Numbered from the stretch's first letter, positions 36,625 to 45,709 are shown. The stretch is DNA of 64,000 nt from Mycobacterium shimoidei (GCA_002101905.1 LQPU01000032.1:248001-312000), one strand, 5' to 3'. Notes: generated from the sequence alone by a model not told the origin. A program made the numbers and translations.

Positions 36625-37110
36625 GTGAGTGGCAGGAATACGAGCCTTTGTCTCGCAGTGATCTTGTGGGCTGGTTCCGCAGTGTTTTCCACGCCGGTAG
36701 CCGGCGCGGACAACTCGCGGCTCAACAACGGCGTCGTCACCAACGTCGACACGATCAAGAAGCAGGCCGGCTGCACGACGTCCCTGCGCATCAACCCGCA
36801 GCTGCAGCTGGCCGCTCAGCAGCACACAATCGACGTGCTCAACCATCGCGATCTCGACGGCGACATCGGCTCAGACGGGTCGACGGCGCATGACCGGGCC
36901 GAAAACACCGGCTACCGCGGCACGGTCGCCGAGACCACAGCCATCAACCAGTCGCTGGCCATCAACGGCCTTGACGTCATACGCAATTGGTATTACCGGC
37001 CCGACTACTACGCGATCATGTCGAACTGCGCCAATACCCAAATCGGGGTGTGGTCGGAGAACAGCATGGACCGCAGCGTCGTCGTCGCAGTGTATGGCCA
37101 GCCGGGCTAG
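36625..37110 (+). CDS. Secreted CAP-domain (SCP/PR1-like) protein
   Basis: A GTG at 36625, 13 bases after the MPT51-like stop, gives 161 residues with a signal peptide (about 6-28, cleavage near VAGA). The body follows the CAP pattern (LRINPQLQLAAQQHTIDVL, DGSTAHDRAENTGY, WYYRPDYYAIM, then a Gly/Val-rich end). CAP proteins are secreted; bacterial roles are poorly defined and include lipid binding. It is probably the last gene of the mce transcript. Its TAG shares a CTAG with a small opposite frame. Confidence 0.78.
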   Translation: MSGRNTSLCLAVILWAGSAVFSTPVAGADNSRLNNGVVTNVDTIKKQAGCTTSLRINPQLQLAAQQHTIDVLNHRDLDGDIGSDGSTAHDRAENTGYRGTVAETTAINQSLAINGLDVIRNWYYRPDYYAIMSNCANTQIGVWSENSMDRSVVVAVYGQPG

Positions 37111-37235
37111 CCACCGGCGCTTCCCAAGTCCGGTGCATACGAGGGCGGCGGGTAGACGCCCCTGAGCAGCCACGCGAATGCCGCGAAACCGTATTCCAGC
37201 TCGTCACTGGCGTCGTAGTCCGGGTTCGGATCCAT
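37107..37235 (-). CDS. Possible 42-residue acidic protein
   Basis: An ATG at 37235 opens a 42-codon frame to TAG (37109-37107). Third positions are mostly G or C. The peptide is acidic at the N-terminus (MDPNPDYDASDELEYG), then aromatic (FAAFAWLLRGVYPPPSYAP). A weak purine stretch (gaaggg) lies about 11 bases upstream. Its stop and that of the CAP gene share the palindrome CTAG. I do not recognise it; it may be a chance frame. Confidence 0.35.
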   Translation of the reverse strand: MDPNPDYDASDELEYGFAAFAWLLRGVYPPPSYAPDLGSAGG

Positions 37236-37379
37236 GAGGGCAGCCCTTCGTGCGCCGGTCTGCCCAAGCTCTCATGCGGTACCGCGGTTCTACAAGGCTT
37301 ATGCTTGCGCTGATCCTAATGTTCTCCTGATGTTCGGGGGAGGCCAGCGCCGAGCTCAACCAGGAGCTAAGTTCAGGCT

Positions 37380-38132
37380 ATGCCGCAGGCTGACAAATCT
37401 CGCATCGATGTCGACGCGGCCGACGGCGTGACGACAGTCCGATTCGACCACGCCCCAGTAAATGCCCTCGATCTGGACTTGCTAGAGGCCGTGGTGGAAA
37501 CCATGCGCCGCATAGCAGGTCCGCTCGTCATCACGGGCGCCGGCAGATGCTTCTCGGCCGGTGTCGATCTGCGGGCAATCATCGACGGCGGCCCGGAGTA
37601 CACCGGCCGTTTTGTCGGCATGCTCAGCGAGGCCTTTCTTGCGGTCTTCGAGCATCCGGCGCCGGTAGTCGCCGCCATCAACGGGCACGCCATTGCGGGC
37701 GGCTGCGTGTTCGCCATGTGCGCCGACATCCGGTTCATGTCCACCGGGACAATCGGTCTCACCGAACTTGCGGTCGGTGCCCCGTTTCCGGTGGCGGCCC
37801 TCGAGATATGCCGCTACGCGATGGGAGCTTCGGTGACCCGCGCGGCGCTGCAGCCGTCCACCGTTGACGCCGACACCGCGTTGTCGCGGCGATGGATCGA
37901 CGCGGTTATCGACGACCGCGATCTCCTCGCGGAGGCCCTCACGACAGCGCGCACACTCGGCGAGCATTCTCCGGCTGCCTACGCGGCCACCAAGGCGCAA
38001 CTGCATCGACCGGTCCGAGCAGCGATCGACGCGGGCGCCGAAACCGACGCGCAGGTGCGGGCCGCGTGGATCGCCGACGATGCCCGCAAGCGCATCAGCG
38101 CGTTTCTCGACTCCTTGACCCGCGGCCGCTGA
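37380..38132 (+). CDS. Enoyl-CoA hydratase/isomerase family protein
   Basis: The 250-residue crotonase family member has VNALDLDLLEAVVE, the oxyanion loop TGAGRCFSAGVDLRA, and INGHAIAGGCVFAMCADIR. In the region where catalytic glutamates usually lie it reads GLTELAVGAPFPVAALE, so at least one acidic residue is present. It begins after a 144-base gap with a plausible -10 (TATGCT) and is followed 10 bases later by an SRPBCC protein. The specific acyl-CoA substrate is unknown. Confidence 0.87.
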   Translation: MPQADKSRIDVDAADGVTTVRFDHAPVNALDLDLLEAVVETMRRIAGPLVITGAGRCFSAGVDLRAIIDGGPEYTGRFVGMLSEAFLAVFEHPAPVVAAINGHAIAGGCVFAMCADIRFMSTGTIGLTELAVGAPFPVAALEICRYAMGASVTRAALQPSTVDADTALSRRWIDAVIDDRDLLAEALTTARTLGEHSPAAYAATKAQLHRPVRAAIDAGAETDAQVRAAWIADDARKRISAFLDSLTRGR

Positions 38133-38142
38133 GGCAGCGGCT

Positions 38143-38607
38143 GTGAGCTGGTTGATCACTCATGCCGAGCGGACACTGTCCGAAGACGTGCCGGCGGCGC
38201 CGGATGACGTGCGCGACTTCTACGTCGAGTTGGACAACATCAAAGTCGTTCACCCGCTGGTCGTTTCGGTGCGCAGCTTATCGCGCCTCGAAACCGGCGA
38301 TGGTTATGAGCAGACCTATCGGGTGGCCGACCGGATCCCGTTGGGGATGGTGAGCCTGCGGATCAGCTACTGGGCGCGGCTGCAGGTGCCCGCACACGGC
38401 GACGTGCTCACCGAGGCCCGCCAATTCCCACGAGTCCGGTTGAGTGGTCGAGTGAGTTTTGAGCCGATCCCCGCCGGCACAAGGCTCACCGAGCGGCTGC
38501 GCATTGCGGCGCCCCGCCCGCTGGCCGCGATCACCATCCGAGAGGCCGTAGACGCGCATGTCGCGATGCTGGCCGGCATCCGGGACCACTTTCGGATGCG
38601 CGGATAG
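38143..38607 (+). CDS. SRPBCC-fold (START-like) protein
   Basis: The 154-residue protein starts at GTG 38143. The sequence order (ERTLSEDVPAAPDDVRDFYVELDN, then alternating strands, then a long C-terminal helix ending HVAMLAGIRDHF) fits the helix-grip fold of SRPBCC proteins, which bind hydrophobic ligands or act as cyclases. It is 10 bases after the crotonase gene and probably co-transcribed. No catalytic motif is visible. It converges on the SDR at 38626. Confidence 0.75.
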   Translation: MSWLITHAERTLSEDVPAAPDDVRDFYVELDNIKVVHPLVVSVRSLSRLETGDGYEQTYRVADRIPLGMVSLRISYWARLQVPAHGDVLTEARQFPRVRLSGRVSFEPIPAGTRLTERLRIAAPRPLAAITIREAVDAHVAMLAGIRDHFRMRG

Positions 38608-38625
38608 GTGTGGGGCGATCGAGGA

Positions 38626-39381
38626 TCAGCTGAGCGCTGCGTCGGACAGATACTTCGTCGAACTCCACCCGCCGTCCACCACGATGGTTTGACCGTTGAT
38701 GAAACTACCGCCCGGCGAGCACAAAAACGCAACCGTGCTGGCCACGTCGTCGACCGTGCCGAGTCGCTGGTGCGGCGTCATCTCGGTGTTGAGCCGCCGG
38801 AACCGCTCGTCGTGCAGACGCTGTTCGGTCATCGGTGTTTGGATCACCCCGGGCGCCACAGCGTTGCAGCGAATCCCCTGTGCCCCGTACTGGCAGGCGA
38901 TGTGGGTGGTCAATGCCGTCAGTCCGCCTTTGGCGGCCGAATATGCCCCGCCGCGAAGACCGCCCACCACGGCGAACGTCGAGGTGATGTTGATGATGGC
39001 CGATCCGGCCGCCATGTGCGCCAGCACGTCTCGTGCCAACCGGAACGGCGCCCGCAGCATGACATCTAGGAAATAGTCCAGTGCCGCGTCGTCGGTTTCA
39101 TGGAGTGGCGTGGGATTGCCCACGCCGGCGTTGTTGACCAGGAAATCGATCCGGCCCCAACGGTCGACGGCGGCGTCGATGATCCGCCTCGGCGCATCGG
39201 CGGCCGTCAGGTCGGCGGGCACTGTCGTGACACGCTCGGAATCGCCGATAGCCGCGGCCAATTCAGCCAACCGCACCTCGTTGCGTCCCGTCGCCAGAAT
39301 CGCCATGCCCGCGTCGGCGAGCTTGACCGCACAGCCGAACCCGATGCCGCCCGTCGCGCCGGTCACGATTGCTACTTGCAT
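38626..39381 (-). CDS. Short-chain dehydrogenase/reductase (SDR)
   Basis: The 251-residue classical SDR has [13 protein letters not shown] (residues 6-18), NNAGVGNP, Ser in NITSTFAV and the YSAAK pair, then [16 protein letters not shown] at the C-terminus as in FabG-like enzymes. It is the last gene of the leftward operon (beta-propeller - GntR - acyl-CoA ligase - SDR), 1 base after the ligase stop. The probable role is 3-hydroxyacyl or alicyclic alcohol oxidation in the catabolic cluster. Confidence 0.9.
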   Translation of the reverse strand: MQVAIVTGATGGIGFGCAVKLADAGMAILATGRNEVRLAELAAAIGDSERVTTVPADLTAADAPRRIIDAAVDRWGRIDFLVNNAGVGNPTPLHETDDAALDYFLDVMLRAPFRLARDVLAHMAAGSAIINITSTFAVVGGLRGGAYSAAKGGLTALTTHIACQYGAQGIRCNAVAPGVIQTPMTEQRLHDERFRRLNTEMTPHQRLGTVDDVASTVAFLCSPGGSFINGQTIVVDGGWSSTKYLSDAALS

Positions 39382-39382
39382 C

Positions 39383-40963
39383 TCAGCCGCCCATCTCCAT
39401 CAGCACCGCCTTGATCTGATGCTTCAACACCTTGCCGGCGTCATTGCGCGGCAGCTCCGGCCAGATCGCCACCTGCTCAGGCGCTTTGAACCGCGCCACC
39501 CCGCGTTCCTGCAAAAAGCTCAGAAGGTTCGCAACGTCGGGGACCGGCGAGCCGGACGGCACGATGACCGCGCAGGCTCGCTCCCCGGTGCGCGCGTCGG
39601 GCAAACCTACAATCGCAACCTCGGCGATGCCCGGGTGTCCGATCAGGATGTCCTCGACCTCTTTCGGGGCGATGTTCTCCCCGTTGCGGATGATGATGTC
39701 CTTGGCCCGGCCGGTCACCACCAGGTACTCGTCGTCGACCCAACGCGCCAGATCTCCAGTGCGGTAGTACCCCGCCGGATCGAAAGCATCCGCCTCGTCT
39801 TCCGGATGCAGGTAACCGACCAGCATTTGCGGTCCGCGAACACAGATTTCGCCGTTGTCGAGTTTGACGTCCGCGTAGCCGATGCGGCCGTCGGTGTCCG
39901 CGGCCCGCTCGTCATCCGACGGCGACCCGACCGTGGTGACCGGCACTTCGGTCGAGCCATACACCCGGGTCACCACGGCCTGCTCGAAATACGCAGCCGC
40001 TTCCCGGACCAACGATGGTGACACCGACGCCCCGCCACAAATGAACAACTTCAACTCGGGCAGCCGGGTATCCGCACGTCGCGCGGCTGCCAGTAGCTGC
40101 TCGAGAAACGGTGTGGCGCCGGCAATGTGGGTGCAGTGCTCGGACTGGATCAACTGGACTGCGTCATCGGCGTTCCAGCGCTCCATCAGCACGGCGGTCG
40201 TGCCCAGCAGCAGGGGGCATTCGAACGCATAGATCGAACCACCGATATGCGCGATCGGTGACGGCACCAGGAAGGTGTCGCCGGGCTCGATCTGCCAGTG
40301 ATCACGGAGCTGGTGTATCAGTGCGTGCATCGAGTTGTGGCTGTGCAGAACCCCTTTGGGGCGACCCGTGGTTCCCGATGTGTAAAGGATCATCCGCGCC
40401 GAGTCGGGGTTCAGAACCGGCAGCTCGACCTGCGGCGGTGATTCTCCCAGCAGCGACTCGCCGCCGCGTATCACCACGACGTCGGGCGGCGAATCGAGCT
40501 GTGCCGTCACCCGGCCCAGCATCGCGACATAGTCGTGTCCGCGGAATTCGCTGGGAATGAAAATCATCCGGCTGCCGGCGTCTTGCAGGATAAAGCGCAG
40601 CTCGCGGTCGCGCAGCGAGGGCAGTATGGGATTGACCACCATCCCGGCCAGGGTGGCCGCCAGGTAGATGACGGCCGCTTCATGCCAGTTGGGCACCATG
40701 AACGACACCACACTGCCCGATGGCATCCGTGCCAGCATCGCCTTGGCCAGGACCGTGGCTTGCTGGTCGAGGGTTTGACAGTCCAGCCGGGTTGGGCCGT
40801 CGACCACGACGACCCGCCGCGGCGCGCATTGTGCGGCTGACCGCAACGAATCGGCCAGCGTGGTGTCGACCCACCAGCCGCGGGCGTAGGCATCGGCGGC
40901 GCGCGCGTCATCCCAGCGGACTCGGTGTCCGCCGATCAGCTTCGCGTGCACACCTTGCGACAT
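39383..40963 (-). CDS. Acyl-CoA ligase (class I adenylate-forming)
   Basis: The 526-residue enzyme shows [19 protein letters not shown] (P-loop), [30 protein letters not shown] (hinge) and [12 protein letters not shown] (catalytic Lys). It forms a CoA thioester from a carboxylic acid via an acyl-adenylate. The resemblance to cyclohexanecarboxylate/FadD-type ligases suggests a medium-chain or alicyclic acid, in keeping with the ring-opening oxygenases encoded divergently. It lies between the GntR gene and the SDR in a tight operon. Confidence 0.88.
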   Translation of the reverse strand: MSQGVHAKLIGGHRVRWDDARAADAYARGWWVDTTLADSLRSAAQCAPRRVVVVDGPTRLDCQTLDQQATVLAKAMLARMPSGSVVSFMVPNWHEAAVIYLAATLAGMVVNPILPSLRDRELRFILQDAGSRMIFIPSEFRGHDYVAMLGRVTAQLDSPPDVVVIRGGESLLGESPPQVELPVLNPDSARMILYTSGTTGRPKGVLHSHNSMHALIHQLRDHWQIEPGDTFLVPSPIAHIGGSIYAFECPLLLGTTAVLMERWNADDAVQLIQSEHCTHIAGATPFLEQLLAAARRADTRLPELKLFICGGASVSPSLVREAAAYFEQAVVTRVYGSTEVPVTTVGSPSDDERAADTDGRIGYADVKLDNGEICVRGPQMLVGYLHPEDEADAFDPAGYYRTGDLARWVDDEYLVVTGRAKDIIIRNGENIAPKEVEDILIGHPGIAEVAIVGLPDARTGERACAVIVPSGSPVPDVANLLSFLQERGVARFKAPEQVAIWPELPRNDAGKVLKHQIKAVLMEMGG

Positions 40964-40978
40964 GGGCTCCAGCCAAAC

Positions 40979-41719
40979 CTAACCGCGCACCCGCCGCATC
41001 GTCATCGAGTGACGAAATCGCGAGGCAGGGTGGGTGTTGACCGTTACCTGTGCCACCTCGCCGTCCGAAGTGGTATAGGTGCGACGCACTTCGAGCGCCG
41101 GTGTGCGCGCTTCCACACTGAGCGCACTGGCCAGCTGCGGTGAGATCAGCACCGCGGCGATCTCTTGGCGAACCTCGACGATGCTCAACCCGAAAAGGTC
41201 TTCGATGAGCGGAAAAATCGGGCCGCTGTGGCGTTGCAACAGCCTGCCCACCGCCGCGAACGCACGGTTGATGTAGTACTCGGTGCGGCACACCGGAAAC
41301 TGTGCGCCGTCAATCTGCCGAAAACCGAGCACCGCCAACCACTCTTCGCCGCTGACCAGCCCAGCGCGCTCGGCCAGTTCGTCGTCGACTACGACCATCT
41401 TGGTGGACTCGATCGCGAATTGCGCACCGGTCGCAAAAGCCAGCAAGTCGTTGATCGACACAACATCTTGCACATAGGACTCCGATGACGGTCGCGGAAC
41501 GACCATGGTGCCGGTGCGCGGCCGCGACGCGACAAGGTTGTCGTCGCGAAGGCGCCTCAGCGCCTCACGAATGGTGTAGCGGCTGACCGAAAACCGTTCG
41601 CACAACTGGTGTTCGGTGGGCAGACGCGAGCCCACCGGATACACTCCGTCGACGATCTCCTTCCGCAGGGTCCGCGCCACCTGCAGATAGCGGTGATCGG
41701 CGGTACGCGGGTCAGCCAC
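40979..41719 (-). CDS. GntR-family regulator (HutC/UTRA subfamily)
   Basis: The GTG at 41719, overlapping the upstream stop by 8 bases, gives 246 residues. The N-terminal winged helix (LPTEHQLCERFSVSRYTIRE, then ALRRLRDDNLVASRPRTGT) is GntR type. The C-terminal half (…RQIDGAQFPVCRTEYYIN…VEVRQEIAAVL…LEVRRTYTTSDGEVAQVTVN) is a UTRA ligand-binding domain. It is translationally coupled to the beta-propeller gene. The T-T-G-T-N4-A-C-A-A palindromes at 43378 and 43475 have the form expected for HutC-type operators, so it probably controls both divergent catabolic operons. Confidence 0.9.
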   Translation of the reverse strand: MADPRTADHRYLQVARTLRKEIVDGVYPVGSRLPTEHQLCERFSVSRYTIREALRRLRDDNLVASRPRTGTMVVPRPSSESYVQDVVSINDLLAFATGAQFAIESTKMVVVDDELAERAGLVSGEEWLAVLGFRQIDGAQFPVCRTEYYINRAFAAVGRLLQRHSGPIFPLIEDLFGLSIVEVRQEIAAVLISPQLASALSVEARTPALEVRRTYTTSDGEVAQVTVNTHPASRFRHSMTMRRVRG

Positions 41720-43316
41720 GGCGATCCTCGCGGTGAAACGCCAACACGCTGCCGTCGGCGTCGGCGGAGACATACAGTGTGCCGTTACGCCCGGCGGTGA
41801 TACCGGCGAAGGGTCCCTGCGGGCCGGAAAACGGGGGCATTCCCTTCAGCGGCTTGGGAACTACGCCCGCGGGTGCGCCGACCGGCAGCCCGGTGGCGAT
41901 GGCGCGAAGGCTGCGGCGTTCCAGGTCGAATTCGATCAGCGCCTTGGCCTCGGCATCGACGACGTACATTCGGTCGTCTTGCAGCAGGACTCCTTGCGGG
42001 CGCCCCAACCCCTCAAGGACCGTTTCGGTGCGTGATCCGGTCGCCTTGACCACGCGCCCGGCCGCGGCCTCGGTGATCAGGCATCCGCCGTCGCCGCTAA
42101 CGGCCACGCCTACCGGGTCGTGCAGACCCGTGGCGATCACTTCGACCTGCCCGGCCCGGATCGACAACACCCGTCCGGTGCCGAGTTCGGCGACCACCAC
42201 ACCATCGGTGGTCGTGGCCACGCCGTACAGCTGGTCGAATCCGTCAGCCAGCACCTGGCTTTCGCTGTCGGCGGGCCGGTAACGCGAGAGCTGGCCGCCG
42301 GAGGTGGTGACGACGAATTCTCCGGGTGCCGTCGGCGCCACGCCCCGCAGAAAGCCCGGGTAGCCCGGTGTGAAAAGCATCCCTACCGTGCGCAGCGTGC
42401 GATCTGGACCCAGGACGTAGAAGTAAGTCCCGTCGGCGATGTACAGATCGCCGTCCGCCCCGACGGCCAAGTCCAGCGGCCAGTTCAGCCCGCCCGGTAA
42501 TACGGTCTTTGTCCGACCATCGGCGAGGATCTCGGTGATCTCACCGGTGAAGTTCGACACGAACAGCCGATCACCGCAGAAGGTCAGGTTGTCCAGGCCG
42601 GGGTTCAAGTTTGCGAGCACTGTCTGCTTGCCGGTGCGGGGGTCGATCCGTAATACCTGGCCGCTGTGGACCTGGGTGGAAACGATGTGACCTTCGGCGT
42701 CGAACTTCACCGCATCGGGTACGCCCAGTCCGGTGGCAACGCGTTGTGGCTCACCGCCGTCGAGATCGATCCGCCAGATCTCGTTGGCGCCCATCACCGG
42801 GAAGTACAACATGCCGTCGGGCCCGACCTCCATCGCGTTGGGCGACGGAGTGTTGTCGAACAGCACCCGCGGCGCGCCTCCGCGAAGGTCGAGTTCGAGA
42901 AGCCGCCCGCCCTCGCGGCACTCGCCGATGAACAGCCGGCCCTGATGCACGGTGATGCCGTTGGCGCTCGGGACGTCGTCGCGCAGTACCCGGGTGTGGC
43001 CGTCGGGCTCGCGCACGCTGACCCGGCCGTCCATCACCTCGGTGGCGTAGAGGTTTCCGCTCGGGTCGAAAGCCACGTCGTCGGGTGCGACGATGTCACC
43101 GCCCTTGGCGCTGATGGTCTCCAGGTGGCCGCTGTCGATGTCCAATGCGCTGATCTGGCTGCCGGTCACTTGCGCGATGTAGATCCGCCCGTCCGGGCCC
43201 GTGCGCAGGCCGTTGGCGCCGAAAAGTCGGCTCGGCGGGGTGAGCCGCTCCAGCCGCCAGCCCTCGGCAACGTGCGGCGAGCTGCCCGCGAGATAACGGC
43301 CTTCCTGCAGCAACAT
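41712..43316 (-). CDS. Six-bladed beta-propeller protein (SMP-30/NHL/Vgb-like)
   Basis: ATG 43316 is chosen because GGAGGT lies 10 bases upstream; a TTG at 43370 in the same frame is the alternative. The 534-residue protein has repeated blades of the form D-G-x-L-Y-(I/V)-(A/S)-D/E (e.g. GPDGRIYIAQVTG, DPSGNLYATEVMD, GADGDLYIADGTY, GRNGTLYVSADADG), enough for two six-bladed units. SMP-30/gluconolactonase-type propellers hydrolyse lactones. A lactonase acting on the product of the Baeyer-Villiger enzyme in this cluster is an attractive inference. No signal peptide is evident. Confidence 0.82.
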   Translation of the reverse strand: MLLQEGRYLAGSSPHVAEGWRLERLTPPSRLFGANGLRTGPDGRIYIAQVTGSQISALDIDSGHLETISAKGGDIVAPDDVAFDPSGNLYATEVMDGRVSVREPDGHTRVLRDDVPSANGITVHQGRLFIGECREGGRLLELDLRGGAPRVLFDNTPSPNAMEVGPDGMLYFPVMGANEIWRIDLDGGEPQRVATGLGVPDAVKFDAEGHIVSTQVHSGQVLRIDPRTGKQTVLANLNPGLDNLTFCGDRLFVSNFTGEITEILADGRTKTVLPGGLNWPLDLAVGADGDLYIADGTYFYVLGPDRTLRTVGMLFTPGYPGFLRGVAPTAPGEFVVTTSGGQLSRYRPADSESQVLADGFDQLYGVATTTDGVVVAELGTGRVLSIRAGQVEVIATGLHDPVGVAVSGDGGCLITEAAAGRVVKATGSRTETVLEGLGRPQGVLLQDDRMYVVDAEAKALIEFDLERRSLRAIATGLPVGAPAGVVPKPLKGMPPFSGPQGPFAGITAGRNGTLYVSADADGSVLAFHREDRRG

Positions 43317-43377
43317 CCGCGTGTGACCTCCCAGCTGGGCCGGTGCCGGCTCAGTCGGCGACGATAGCAACCCTGGC

Positions 43378-43389
43378 TGGTCCAGACAA
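43378..43389. promoter_or_regulatory. Imperfect operator copy at the leftward promoter
   Basis: TGGTCCAGACAA matches the palindrome TTGTCCGGACAA (43475-43486) at 10 of 12 positions. On the minus strand it overlaps TATTGT (43391-43386), a TAnnnT -10 for the propeller/GntR operon. The arrangement mirrors that of the rightward promoter. Confidence 0.5.
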
Positions 43390-43437
43390 TAGGACGAAAC
43401 GGCTGGACACCCGCCTCTTGACTGGAGCAGAGTTGCG

Positions 43438-43452
43438 GAGAATCATGTTCTC
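43438..43452. promoter_or_regulatory. Inverted repeat GAGAA-N5-TTCTC in the divergent promoter
   Basis: GAGAATCATGTTCTC has perfect 5-bp arms around TCATG. It lies midway between the two divergent start sites, near the -35 position of the rightward promoter. It may bind a second factor; no match to a known operator is claimed. Confidence 0.35.
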
Positions 43453-43469
43453 AATTATGCACATCGTAC

Positions 43470-43486
43470 TATACTTGTCCGGACAA
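43470..43486 (+). promoter_or_regulatory. Leaderless promoter with perfect 12-bp operator
   Basis: TATACT (43470-43475) is an excellent -10. It abuts the perfect palindrome TTGTCCGGACAA (43475-43486), and the SDR ATG follows at 43488. Transcription would start about at the ATG, so the message is apparently leaderless, with the operator lying over the start site. No Shine-Dalgarno is present. A repressor bound here would block RNA polymerase; the GntR/HutC protein encoded at 40979 is the obvious candidate. Confidence 0.6.
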
Positions 43487-43487
43487 A

Positions 43488-44339
43488 ATGGGCGATAACC
43501 CGTTGGGGCTCGACGGCCGGGTGGTGGTGGTCGCCGGCGCCGGGGGCGGCGGCATCGGGACCACCGTGACGCGCATGGTCGCAGCGGCGGGCGCGACGGT
43601 GATTGCGGTGAGCCGCAATCGGGACAACCTCGACCAACACATCGGGCCATTGATCGCGCAAGGTCTGTCGGTCGTGCCCGTCGTCGCCGACGTGGCGACC
43701 GACGACGGGGTGGCGGCAGCCATGACCGCGGCAACGGGAGTCGGCGGTAACTTGCACGGCCTGGTCAATGTCGCCGGCGGTGCTGCGCCGTCGACGTGGA
43801 TGCCCGCCACCCGGGTGAGCCGCAGCGATTGGCGGGATTTGTTCACCCACAATCTGGAAACGGCGTTTTTCATGAGCCAGGCGATGGCCGCGGAATTGAC
43901 CGCGCAGCGTCGTCCCGGTTCGATCGTGTCGATCTCGTCGATCAGTGGAATCAACACCGCGCCTTTCCATATCGCCTATGGCACCGCGAAGGCCGCGGTA
44001 GTCGCGGCGACCCGCACCATGGCTGTCGAATTGGCGTTGAGCAACATTCGGGTCAACGCCGTCGCTCCCGGCATCACCGAGACCCCGGCGTCTCGCACCT
44101 ACGTCGATCAGGACGCCGAACGTGACCGGCGTGCAATCGCGATGGGCCGGCGGGGCCGACCCGAGGAGCTGGCCGGAGTCATCCTGTTCTTGCTGTCCGA
44201 TTTGTCCAGCTACATCACCGGCCAGACGTTGCTGGTCGACGGCGGCCTCGACCTCAAGTGGACACACTTGGACGCCGACAACATCTCGCTGTTCTTAAAG
44301 GACGAGTCATTCAAAGCCGCCCTGAGGAGTATGGGATGA
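43488..44339 (+). CDS. Short-chain dehydrogenase/reductase (SDR), first gene of the rightward catabolic operon
   Basis: The 283-residue SDR has VAGAGGGGIGTTV (an unusually Gly-rich cofactor loop), NVAGGAAP in place of NNAG, Ser in SISSISGI and YGTAKAAV with catalytic Tyr/Lys, then SSYITGQTLLVDGG. It begins directly at the predicted transcription start. The stop overlaps the Rieske oxygenase start by ATGA. It probably oxidises an alcohol in the pathway substrate to a ketone for later Baeyer-Villiger attack. Confidence 0.88.
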   Translation: MGDNPLGLDGRVVVVAGAGGGGIGTTVTRMVAAAGATVIAVSRNRDNLDQHIGPLIAQGLSVVPVVADVATDDGVAAAMTAATGVGGNLHGLVNVAGGAAPSTWMPATRVSRSDWRDLFTHNLETAFFMSQAMAAELTAQRRPGSIVSISSISGINTAPFHIAYGTAKAAVVAATRTMAVELALSNIRVNAVAPGITETPASRTYVDQDAERDRRAIAMGRRGRPEELAGVILFLLSDLSSYITGQTLLVDGGLDLKWTHLDADNISLFLKDESFKAALRSMG

Positions 44340-45709
44340 CTGACAGCGAAGTCCAAGCGGCCGAAGACCTTTCCGCACCCGTGACGATCGGGGTGGAAGC
44401 CTACCTCTCCGAGGACTATGCGCGCGCCGAGCGCGACAAGCTGTGGCGCAAGGTCTGGCAGCAGGTCGGACGGGTCGAGGACCTCCCCAAGGTGGGCAGC
44501 TACCTCACCTACGACATCCTCGACGACTCCGTCGTGGTGGTCCGCACCGGTCCCGACACGCTGAAGGCGCATCACAACGTGTGTATGCACCGCGGTCGCC
44601 GACTCGTCGATATCCCTGACAACGCGAAAAGCGCGTGCGGGCACAAGAAGTCGTTCGTATGCGGGTTCCACGGCTGGACTTACGACCTGGACGGTCGGTG
44701 TGTCCACATTCCCGAGCAGCAGGACTGGCAGGACGCGCTGACACCGGAGAACACGCACTTGGCTCCGGTCAACGTCGACACCTGGGGCGGGTGGATCTGG
44801 ATCAACATGGACCCCCATTGCGAGCCGCTGCGCGATTATCTGGAGCCGGCCGCCACCATGCTCGATCCGTTCGGCTTGCCGAACATGCGCTGCAAATGGC
44901 GTAAATGGCTTCGCTTTGGGTGCAATTGGAAGGTCGCGATGGAAGCCTTCAACGAGACCTACCATGTCGCCACCACCCATCCCCAGTTCAACAAATTCAG
45001 TACCTTCCGTGGCTGGGCCAAGGCGCACGGCAAACACAGCAACATCGGTTACGACGCGCCGACAGACCTCGCGGAGACAAAGTCGAAGATCCGGCTCGGT
45101 TCCGGAGACCCGCGTATCTCCACAGCGGAGATGCAGATCTACACGCTGGAGGAGACCAACGCCACCACGACCAAGACGCTGGTGGAGGCGGCGCGCCGGC
45201 TCGTCGACGAGCTGCCGGAGGACACCCCGGCCGACGAGGTGCTCAGGCATTGGCTCTCGTCGGCGCGGCGCGACGACGCGGCCCGCGGAGTGATCTGGCC
45301 GACGATCGATCCCGAGCACTTGGCCAAAAGCGGTACCGCATGGCAGATTTTCCCGAACTTCCAGATCGGCCAAGGCCTGACCACTGCGCTGTGCTACAGC
45401 GCCCGCCCCAACGGCTACGACCCGAACAGCTGCATCTTCGAGGCATCTTGCTACGAGCTGTATCCGCCCGGTGAAGAACCAGACACCGAATGGGTGTACA
45501 TGCCCGAAGACGACCCGGGCTGGCGCACAGTGTTCCCGCAGGACTTTTCCAATATGGCCGCGGTACAACGGGGCATGAAATCGCTGGGCTTCAAAGCCAC
45601 CAAGCCCAATCCCTATATGGAACGCAGCACGGCCAACCTGCACCGCAACCTGGCCGCCTACATGGGCACCGGTGCGCCACGCGAACTAGCGAAGGAGTCA
45701 CAACAGTGA
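44336..45709 (+). CDS. Rieske non-haem iron oxygenase, alpha subunit
   Basis: The 457-residue protein has an N-terminal Rieske domain with C83-x-H85 and C109-x2-H112 (CGFHGWTYDLDG) and a C-terminal catalytic domain whose Fe site lies in NETYHVATTHP (H-x4-H). The spacer between ligand pairs is 23 residues, longer than the usual 15-17, and holds an extra C-G-H (101-103). No beta subunit, ferredoxin or reductase is adjacent. It overlaps the SDR upstream and the LLM gene downstream by 4 bases each. A hydroxylation or O-demethylation of a cyclic substrate is likely. Confidence 0.9.
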   Translation: MTDSEVQAAEDLSAPVTIGVEAYLSEDYARAERDKLWRKVWQQVGRVEDLPKVGSYLTYDILDDSVVVVRTGPDTLKAHHNVCMHRGRRLVDIPDNAKSACGHKKSFVCGFHGWTYDLDGRCVHIPEQQDWQDALTPENTHLAPVNVDTWGGWIWINMDPHCEPLRDYLEPAATMLDPFGLPNMRCKWRKWLRFGCNWKVAMEAFNETYHVATTHPQFNKFSTFRGWAKAHGKHSNIGYDAPTDLAETKSKIRLGSGDPRISTAEMQIYTLEETNATTTKTLVEAARRLVDELPEDTPADEVLRHWLSSARRDDAARGVIWPTIDPEHLAKSGTAWQIFPNFQIGQGLTTALCYSARPNGYDPNSCIFEASCYELYPPGEEPDTEWVYMPEDDPGWRTVFPQDFSNMAAVQRGMKSLGFKATKPNPYMERSTANLHRNLAAYMGTGAPRELAKESQQ

